Of a stretch of 47,007 nucleotides of DNA, positions 41,835 through 47,007 are shown piece after piece. The stretch's first letter is position 1; each line of letters opens with the position of its first letter. The translations under genes were made by a program, and so were the position numbers. Source of the stretch: SVEL01 sp964573715. GTDB taxonomy: Bacteria; Bacillota; Clostridia; Lachnospirales; Lachnospiraceae. The stretch is from positions 1 to 47,007 of the forward strand of contig CAZNKR010000009.1 in NCBI GenBank assembly GCA_964573715.1, written 5' to 3'. The notes beneath the pieces were generated by a model. The model saw nothing but the letters and a program-made list of their open reading frames with translations. It did no database searches and was not told the DNA's origin.

Positions 41835-43661
41835 CTATCTACGTTCAGCACGTTTTCTCATTGTTGGATCTAGAATTTTCTTTCTTATTCTAAGACTCTT
41901 CGGAGTGATTTCAAGTAATTCATTTGTATCAATAAATTCTAATGATTGTTCAAGACTTAATATTCTTGGAGGTGAAAGCTTAAGTGCATCATCTGCTCCT
42001 GAAGAACGAGTATTTGTAAGTTGTTTCTTCTTACATACGTTTACTTCAATATCTTCAGCCTTGCCTGTTTGACCAACAACCATACCAGCATATACCTTTT
42101 CACCAGCACCAATAAATAATGTACCACGTTCTTGGGCATTGAATAGACCATAAGTGATTGCATCACCAGATTCGAAAGCAATTAGAGAACCTTGCTTTCT
42201 ATATTGAATCTCACCCTTGAATGGGCCATAATCATCAAATATTGTATTAATAATACCATTTCCTTTAGTGTCAGTCATAAATTCTCCACGGTAACCAATA
42301 AGTCCTCTTGCAGGAATTGAGAATTCAAGACGTTGATAACCACCGTTAGAATTAGACATGCTTCTAAGTTCACCTTTTCTACCTGAAAGCTTTTCAATTA
42401 CATTACCTGTAAACTCTTCTGGAACGTCAATATATGCTAATTCCATTGGCTCAAGGAGCTTGCCATTTTCATCTTTATGGTATAATACTTCAGCTTTACT
42501 TACTGCAAATTCATAACCTTCACGACGCATATTTTCAATAAGAACAGATAAATGAAGTTCTCCACGACCAGAAACTTTAAAGCTTTCTGTTGTATCTGTT
42601 TCTTCAACTCTTAATGAAACATCAGTATTAAGTTCTTTGAAAAGTCTTTCACGAAGATGTCTAGAAGTTACAAATTTACCTTCCTGACCAGCAAGAGGAG
42701 AGTCATTAACCATAAACTGCATAGCGATAGTTGGCTCAGATATTTTTTGGAATGGGATAGCTACTGGATTTTCAGGAGAACAAATTGTATCTCCAATATG
42801 AATATCTTCTATTCCTGATATAGCAACAATAGAACCGATAGTAGCTTCTTTAACTTCAACTCTGCTTAATCCATCAAATTCATAAAGCTTACTGATTTTA
42901 ACTCTTTTTTGCTTTTCTGGATCATGAGCATTAACTAAAACGGCATCCTGATTTACTTTAAGGGTACCATTATCAATTTTACCAACACCAATACGACCTA
43001 CATATTCATTGTAGTCAATTGTACTAATAAGAACCTGTGTATATGCATCTGGATCACCTGTTGGTGCTGGGATGTAGTTTACAATAGTTTCAAATAAAGG
43101 AATCATATTTTCTGGTGTATCATCAAGTTCTAATACAGCATGTCCTGCTTTTGCAGAAGCGTATACAAATGGACAGTCAAGCTGTTCATCTGATGCATCA
43201 AGTTCAAGGAATAATTCTAGAACTTCATCAATTACTTCAGTTGGTCTAGCTTCTGGTCTGTCGATTTTGTTAATGCAGACAATAACTGGAAGGTTAAGCT
43301 CGAGGGCATTTCTAAGCACAAACTTTGTCTGTGGCATAGCACCTTCAAAGGAATCAACAACAAGTACAACACCATTAACCATTTTTAAAACTCGTTCAAC
43401 TTCGCCACCAAAGTCAGCATGACCAGGTGTATCAATAATATTTATCTTAATGTCCTTGTAATATACAGCTGTATTTTTTGAAAGAATAGTAATTCCTCTT
43501 TCTCTTTCGATATCGTTTGAGTCCATGACTCTTTCTGCTACTTCCTGATTCGCTCGAAACACACCGCTCTGCTTAAGTAATTCATCAACAAGTGTAGTCT
43601 TGCCATGATCTACGTGGGCGATTATAGCAATATTTCTAATGTCTTCTCTTTGGGTTTTCAT
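41835..43661 (-). CDS. typA: translational GTPase TypA/BipA
   Basis: A ribosome-binding GTPase of 608 aa, important in ribosome assembly and stress adaptation, related to EF-G and LepA. The G domain has IAHVDHGKTTLVDELL (P loop), RGITILSKN (switch I), DTPGHADFGGEV (G3) and NKIDRPEA (G4). The TypA-specific C-terminal domain ends in KSLRIRKKILDPTMRKRAERR. AAGGATTT-type SD before the ATG. Monocistronic. Confidence 0.96.
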   Translation of the reverse strand: MKTQREDIRNIAIIAHVDHGKTTLVDELLKQSGVFRANQEVAERVMDSNDIERERGITILSKNTAVYYKDIKINIIDTPGHADFGGEVERVLKMVNGVVLVVDSFEGAMPQTKFVLRNALELNLPVIVCINKIDRPEARPTEVIDEVLELFLELDASDEQLDCPFVYASAKAGHAVLELDDTPENMIPLFETIVNYIPAPTGDPDAYTQVLISTIDYNEYVGRIGVGKIDNGTLKVNQDAVLVNAHDPEKQKRVKISKLYEFDGLSRVEVKEATIGSIVAISGIEDIHIGDTICSPENPVAIPFQKISEPTIAMQFMVNDSPLAGQEGKFVTSRHLRERLFKELNTDVSLRVEETDTTESFKVSGRGELHLSVLIENMRREGYEFAVSKAEVLYHKDENGKLLEPMELAYIDVPEEFTGNVIEKLSGRKGELRSMSNSNGGYQRLEFSIPARGLIGYRGEFMTDTKGNGIINTIFDDYGPFKGEIQYRKQGSLIAFESGDAITYGLFNAQERGTLFIGAGEKVYAGMVVGQTGKAEDIEVNVCKKKQLTNTRSSGADDALKLSPPRILSLEQSLEFIDTNELLEITPKSLRIRKKILDPTMRKRAERR

Positions 43662-43889
43662 AAGAATAAATCCTTTCTTATTTTGCTTACTACCTATTAA
43701 ATGTAAATGCGCAACGCTAACAAGCTTATCATATATTTCTCAAAAATCAAGCATTTAACGTAGTTGGATTGATTTTTTTTAAGTACAATATAAAGATTTA
43801 AGTTATTGATACATATAGATTTATATTTCCACATATATTGTTTGAATATTAAATATGTAGAGAAATAAATATGAATATTAAAAAACGAC
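43662..43889. other. AT-rich divergent intergenic region
   Basis: Contains the 5' leader of typA. I see no convincing ORF and no strong promoter for typA, only T-rich tracts. Confidence 0.5.
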
Positions 43890-43918
43890 TTGATTTTTAT
43901 TACCTTTAGTGGTAATAT
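43890..43918 (+). promoter_or_regulatory. promoter of the DUF6465 gene
   Basis: TTGATT (43890-43895), a 17-base spacer and TAATAT (43913-43918), with TG in the extended -10 position. Confidence 0.6.
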
Positions 43919-43972
43919 TTTAGCGTTATTTTATTGTTTTTTGCATAATGCTAAAAATAAGGAGATGTTTGT

Positions 43973-44392
43973 ATGAAGAAGGAAGTAGTTGCAAAGGCAA
44001 CAGTTAAAGCTGAACCGGTAAAGGCAGCAGTGAAAGAAGAAACAAAGGTGGAAACAAAATCAGTAGCAAAAAAAGTAGAAGCTAAAGAAGAAGTTAAGGA
44101 AACAGCTAAAAAAGCTCCTGCAAAAAAGACAACTGCAACAAAGGCCCCTGCAAAGAAGGCAGCAACAAAGAAAACAACTGCAGCAAATGATGCAATGAAT
44201 ACTCAGGTATATATTCAGACTAGTTATTGCGAAATAGTTGCAAAAGATGTTATTGAAAAATCTATTGAAGCATATAAGAATGAAGGCAATAAGTTAAAGG
44301 TTAAAGATATTAACGTTTACATTAAGCCAGAAGAAAATGCAGCTTACTATGTTATTAATGAAAAAATAGCAGGAAGAGTAGATATTTTCTAA
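43973..44392 (+). CDS. DUF6465 family protein with histone-H1-like Lys/Ala-rich tail
   Basis: A 139-residue protein of two parts. Residues 1-~75 are low complexity with many Lys, Ala, Glu and Thr and repeated PAKK(A/T) motifs (KAPAKKTTATKAPAKKAA), as in eukaryotic H1 tails and bacterial histone-H1-like proteins. Residues ~76-139 form a compact domain (VYIQTSYCEIVAKDVIEKSI..., KVKDINVYIKPEENAAYYVI) of the DUF6465 type, function unknown. The tail suggests nucleic-acid or polyanion binding, which is inference. AAGGAGATG precedes the ATG. Confidence 0.78.
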   Translation: MKKEVVAKATVKAEPVKAAVKEETKVETKSVAKKVEAKEEVKETAKKAPAKKTTATKAPAKKAATKKTTAANDAMNTQVYIQTSYCEIVAKDVIEKSIEAYKNEGNKLKVKDINVYIKPEENAAYYVINEKIAGRVDIF

Positions 44393-44438
44393 TAATTACA
44401 TATTTTTGGATGTATATGAGCATTATATACATATCCCT

Positions 44439-44522
44439 CGTGAGGGAGTAGTTGGCGTAAAACGCGGCAAGTCAACATAATGACGTTAATCGTCTGGTTT
44501 GCCTTAATTAATGAGACTCACG
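44439..44522 (+). ncRNA. yybP-ykoY manganese riboswitch aptamer
   Basis: The P1 stem is CGTGAG (44439-44444) with CTCACG (44517-44522). The conserved loops of the class are present: GGGAGTAG after the 5' P1 strand and TGAGAC before the 3' P1 strand (44512-44517), with paired arms between. It sits directly upstream of mntP, the Mn efflux gene, which is a known regulon partner of this class. Confidence 0.88.
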
Positions 44523-44559
44523 TATGGCTTTTTTGTCGTACGTGGGCCTTTTATTTTTT
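44517..44559 (+). terminator. riboswitch expression-platform terminator
   Basis: CTCACGTA (44517-44524) pairs with TACGTGGG (44539-44546) and is followed by CCTTTTATTTTTT. The 5' arm is the 3' strand of aptamer P1, so the two are mutually exclusive: manganese-stabilised P1 should prevent termination and turn mntP on. Confidence 0.85.
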
Positions 44560-44592
44560 ACTAAAAAATATTATATTATAACGGAGAAAAAA

Positions 44593-45150
44593 ATGAGTAT
44601 TTTAGAGATTTTCTTGATAGGAGTAAGCCTTTCAATGGATGCATTTGCAGTTTCAATATGTAAGGGACTTGCAATGAAAAAAATTGATATTAAAAAGGTA
44701 TGTATCGTTGGATTATGGTTTGGAGGATTTCAGGCACTGATGCCTGCACTTGGTTATTTTTTAGGAATCCAATTTAAAGATAAAATAACCACCATTGACC
44801 ATTGGATTGCTTTTGTGTTACTTGCACTTATTGGCGCAAATATGATTAGAGAAGCACTTAAAAAAGATGATGGAGAAGAAACTGATGATTCCCTAAAGTT
44901 TACAACAATGTTACTTCTTGCTATAGCTACAAGTATTGATGCTCTTGCTATAGGAATTACATTTGCGTTTTTAGAAGCAAATATTGCTATTGCTTCTTCT
45001 ATTATAGGAATCACTACATTTGTTTTTGCCGCTGTTGGTTTAAAAATTGGAAATGTATTTGGTGAAAAGTACAAATCTAAAGCAGAAATTGCAGGTGGAA
45101 TTATCCTTATAGTATTAGGATTAAAAATATTAATTGAACATCTTATGTAA
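44593..45150 (+). CDS. mntP: manganese efflux pump MntP
   Basis: A 185-residue inner-membrane exporter with six predicted segments in two repeats. Family motifs with acidic membrane residues are visible in both halves: SLSMDAFAVSICKGLA and ATSIDALAIGITFAF. The frame is open from 44524, but the ATG at 44593 has CGGAG at 44582-44586, and the earlier part overlaps the terminator. Controlled by the upstream manganese riboswitch. A PAP2 gene follows 25 bases later. Confidence 0.95.
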   Translation: MSILEIFLIGVSLSMDAFAVSICKGLAMKKIDIKKVCIVGLWFGGFQALMPALGYFLGIQFKDKITTIDHWIAFVLLALIGANMIREALKKDDGEETDDSLKFTTMLLLAIATSIDALAIGITFAFLEANIAIASSIIGITTFVFAAVGLKIGNVFGEKYKSKAEIAGGIILIVLGLKILIEHLM

Positions 45151-45175
45151 ATAATTTGTTTATAGGAGAATAACT

Positions 45176-45694
45176 ATGGAAATCGACATTTTACAAGCTA
45201 TTTATTCAATACACAATTCTGTATTAGATACCATAATGGTTGGAATTACTCATTTAGGAGACGCAGGAATTTTATGGATTGTTTTAGGCTTAGTTCTTAC
45301 TTTTATTAAGAAAACAAGAAAGATTGGTGTTACAATTTTAGGTGCGCTTATATTATCAGTAATATTTACTAATGGAATAATTAAAATATTAGTGGATAGA
45401 CCAAGACCATATACCTATGTGGATGGCATAAATTTATTGATATCAAAACCAATTGATGCATCATTTCCTTCGGGACATTCATCTGCATCCTTTGCAGCTT
45501 CTGTTTCCTTATTTATTTATAATAAAAAGTGGGGTACAGTTGCAATTATTGTTGCATTACTTATTGCGTTTTCAAGACTTTACTTATTTATACATTTTCC
45601 AACTGATGTACTAGCAGGAATTGTTTTAGGTATTGTTTATGCTAAAGTTTCAGCGTATATTGTTAAAAAAATATATGCTAAGTATGAAAAATAA
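45176..45694 (+). CDS. PAP2 family membrane phosphatase
   Basis: A 172-residue protein with about five membrane segments and the full PAP2 acid-phosphatase signature: K70-x6-R77-P78 (KILVDRPRP), PSGH (98-101) and S133-R134-x5-H140-x3-D144 (SRLYLFIHFPTD). Likely dephosphorylates undecaprenyl pyrophosphate or another lipid phosphate on the outer face; BcrC-like function is plausible, not proven. ATAGGAG precedes the ATG. It may read through from mntP and so share its control. Confidence 0.92.
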   Translation: MEIDILQAIYSIHNSVLDTIMVGITHLGDAGILWIVLGLVLTFIKKTRKIGVTILGALILSVIFTNGIIKILVDRPRPYTYVDGINLLISKPIDASFPSGHSSASFAASVSLFIYNKKWGTVAIIVALLIAFSRLYLFIHFPTDVLAGIVLGIVYAKVSAYIVKKIYAKYEK

Positions 45695-45805
45695 CCTGAT
45701 TAAAAAAAATCAATATTTGTTAAAAAATCAATTTTTAATAAAAAATACTTGTGTATATGGAGGTTTTGTTTTAGAATTATTCAAGACAAAGGCGCCAGGG
45801 AAAAT

Positions 45806-45832
45806 GATACAGCGTTGTCTGTATCTTTTTTT
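45806..45832 (+). terminator. terminator after the PAP2 gene
   Basis: GATACAG (45806-45812), a six-base loop, CTGTATC (45819-45825), then a run of T. It lies 112 bases after the PAP2 stop; the bases between are AT-rich without a gene. Confidence 0.82.
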
Positions 45833-46026
45833 CATTATTTCCTTTTGGTATTCCAGTTTACTTACACTTACTTCATATGCTGTATGCTTTTCTAAATCTT
45901 CTTCATTAAGTTTTTTAACGTATTCACGACTTTGAACACGTCCCCAGACTTGAATTCGTCCTCCAACTTCAAAAGAAGAATTGCAACATGGTTGTTTTCA
46001 ATTACCTTGTCTACCCTATTACACAT
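45826..46026 (-). pseudogene. internally deleted single-stranded DNA-binding protein-like gene
   Basis: The minus strand opens with AAGGGAG, then ATG at 46026 and MCNRVDKVIENNHV, the start of a small SSB-like family. At about 45975-45990 the frame breaks. In another frame the C-terminal part of an OB-fold SSB continues: SSFEVGGRIQVWGRVQSREY, then VKKLNEEDLEKH and AYEVSVSKLEYQ. The middle of the OB fold is missing and the initial frame meets a stop after 46 codons. The start signal is intact and the body deleted, which marks a recent pseudogene. The 3' limit given is approximate. Confidence 0.75.
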
Positions 46027-46160
46027 TAGTATTTCTCCCTTTCTTAGATTGTATTTTGCTGTTTCAATAGATTTTATTCAAAATAATGTCATACTAGAAC
46101 AATTTTAATAAAAATGAAATCCACGAAACAAATTTCTTAATCATACTTTTTATAAGTTTT
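46027..46160. other. AT-rich intergenic region between the ssb-like relic and the LUD gene
   Basis: No ORF or strong structure seen. It presumably holds the former promoter of the minus-strand relic. Confidence 0.5.
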
Positions 46161-46165
46161 TTTTG

Positions 46166-46174
46166 TGATATAAT
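46166..46174 (+). promoter_or_regulatory. extended -10 promoter of the LUD-domain gene
   Basis: TGA followed by a consensus TATAAT (46169-46174); no good -35. The leader to the gene is about 110 bases. Confidence 0.5.
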
Positions 46175-46247
46175 AATGTTTGTTATGAAAAATCAATGTA
46201 AAATAATTTATTTACATTGATAATATTATTAAAATATTACGTAGTAA

Positions 46248-46271
46248 TAATATGCGTGATAATATGCGTGA
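46248..46271 (+). repeat. perfect 12-bp tandem duplication in the LUD leader
   Basis: TAATATGCGTGA occurs twice in a row (46248-46259, 46260-46271), directly before the SD (AAGAGG) of the LUD gene. Could be an operator pair or a chance duplication. Confidence 0.7.
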
Positions 46272-46288
46272 AGAAAAGAGGTATTGTT

Positions 46289-46924
46289 ATGACTAATAAA
46301 CAGAATGCATATGAAAAAATGGCTGGAGGTATTATGGAAAAATTCAAAGGTCGCGGATTTGAAGGATTTTATTGTAATACAGCAAAAGAAGCATTACAAA
46401 AAGCATTAGAAATTATTCCAGAGCATTCCAAAATAGCTTGGGGCGGTTCAGAGAGTATAAAAGAAATCGGCTTATTAGATGCATTAAACAATGGAAACTA
46501 TGAGTTATTTGACAGAGCGACAGCTAAAACTCCACAAGAGCAAAGACAAATGTATGTAAATCATGTTTTGTCAGATTATTTCCTTATGAGTTCTAATGCA
46601 GTAACATTAGATGGAGAATTGGTTAATATAGACGGAAATGGAAATAGAACAGCGTGCTTAATCACAGGTCCAAGACATATTCTTATGATTGTTGGAATGA
46701 ATAAGGTGGCAGTGGATGAGGCAGAAGCAATAAAAAGAGTAAGAAATTTTGCAGCGCCACCAAATGGAGTAAGACTACAGTTAGACACACCTTGCTCTAT
46801 TACAGGAAAATGTAATAATTGTTTATCACCAGATTGCATGTGCTGTCATACAATAATTACAAGAAAGAGTAAAATACCAAATCGTATTAAAATTATTCTT
46901 GTTGGCGAGGAACTTGGTTATTAA
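46289..46924 (+). CDS. LUD domain protein (LutC/YkgG-like) with Cys-rich C-terminus
   Basis: A 211-residue LUD-domain protein. The core shows IAWGGSESIKEIGLLDAL, FLMSSNAVTLDGELVNIDGNGNR, and a GPRHILMIVGMNKVA strand; this domain occurs in the LutB/LutC lactate-utilisation proteins. The C-terminus has a cysteine cluster (CSITGKCNNCLSPDCMCC), likely binding metal or an Fe-S cluster. No other lut gene is visible, so a role in lactate oxidation is not established. The ATG at 46289 has AAAAGAGG upstream; the frame is open from 46217. Confidence 0.88.
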   Translation: MTNKQNAYEKMAGGIMEKFKGRGFEGFYCNTAKEALQKALEIIPEHSKIAWGGSESIKEIGLLDALNNGNYELFDRATAKTPQEQRQMYVNHVLSDYFLMSSNAVTLDGELVNIDGNGNRTACLITGPRHILMIVGMNKVAVDEAEAIKRVRNFAAPPNGVRLQLDTPCSITGKCNNCLSPDCMCCHTIITRKSKIPNRIKIILVGEELGY

Positions 46925-46932
46925 TGAATAAT

Positions 46933-47007
46933 AAACTAAGCTGTTAGTGAAATATATGAAACTAAATTATTAGTGAGATGTAAAACTAAAATATTAGTGA
47001 AATATAT
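46933..47007 (+). repeat. short tandem repeat at the window end, 24-26-bp unit
   Basis: Three copies (46933-46958, 46959-46982, 46983-47007), each AAACTAA followed by a variable stretch, TTAGTGA and an AT-rich end. The last copy is cut by the window edge, so the array may be longer. It begins nine bases after the LUD stop codon, much as the 7693-7786 array follows a stop codon. Confidence 0.8.

Noticed and set aside
45633..45935. A 100-residue plus-strand ORF after the PAP2 gene
   Set aside because: It overlaps the PAP2 end, crosses the terminator hairpin and is antisense to the ssb-like relic; composition is not coding-like.
46217..46288. Signal-peptide-like N-terminal extension of the LUD protein
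   Set aside because: The SD AAGAGG is placed for the ATG at 46289, and the upstream stretch contains the 12-bp tandem duplication.

Overview
The window is AT-rich DNA (roughly a third G+C by eye) from an anaerobic low-GC Firmicute, most likely a member of the Lachnospiraceae. The evidence is the set of lineage-typical proteins (DUF5717, DUF5716, DUF4250, DUF6465 and DUF5662 families), a methionine aminopeptidase with a SEC-C zinc motif, and a pyruvate formate-lyase locus in which the glycyl-radical domain is a separate gene. No rRNA, tRNA, CRISPR array or prophage is visible. A run of 100 N (23721-23820) marks a scaffold gap, so linkage across it rests on the assembly.

Layout. 84-1274: methionine aminopeptidase and a cold-shock protein. 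1545-7701: an anchored PIG-L deacetylase divergent from a YfhO-type membrane protein, Hsp33 with a methyltransferase on the minus strand, and an unrecognised membrane protein. 7857-10266: galE and an aspartate kinase. 10444-13030: a DUF5662 gene with agmatine deiminase and N-carbamoylputrescine amidase, which together convert agmatine to putrescine. About 13125-15800: an IS200/IS605-type element with hairpin ends, an HUH transposase, a TnpB without zinc-ribbon cysteines, and two small extra ORFs. 15921-19092: an ArsR/SmtB-controlled metal-efflux operon with its own promoter and operator. 19124-23695: an ABC-F ATPase, a GH13-like protein that has lost its catalytic residues, a coupled HAD phosphatase, and a small TTG-started DUF4250 gene. 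23824-25218: citrate synthase.

25410-34115 is one rightward operon and the most interesting part of the window. rarA is translationally coupled to a giant DUF5717 protein, followed by a DUF5716 protein that looks like an Hsp70 (nucleotide-binding fold plus beta substrate domain) with altered phosphate loops, then a TPR-like protein, a coiled-coil protein with a membrane hairpin, and a thioesterase. It reads as an uncharacterised Hsp70-like scaffold system.

34238-37540 is the split pyruvate formate-lyase locus: catalytic body, separate glycyl-radical subunit and activating enzyme. 37634-38147 is a spoVAC-spoVAD deletion relic, which hints at loss of sporulation. 38271-43661 holds a class A penicillin-binding protein, a YigZ protein and TypA/BipA. 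43973-45694 holds a histone-H1-like DUF6465 protein, then a yybP-ykoY manganese riboswitch in front of mntP and a PAP2 phosphatase. 45826-46026 is a deleted ssb-like gene, and 46289-46924 is a LUD-domain protein followed by a short tandem repeat that runs off the end.
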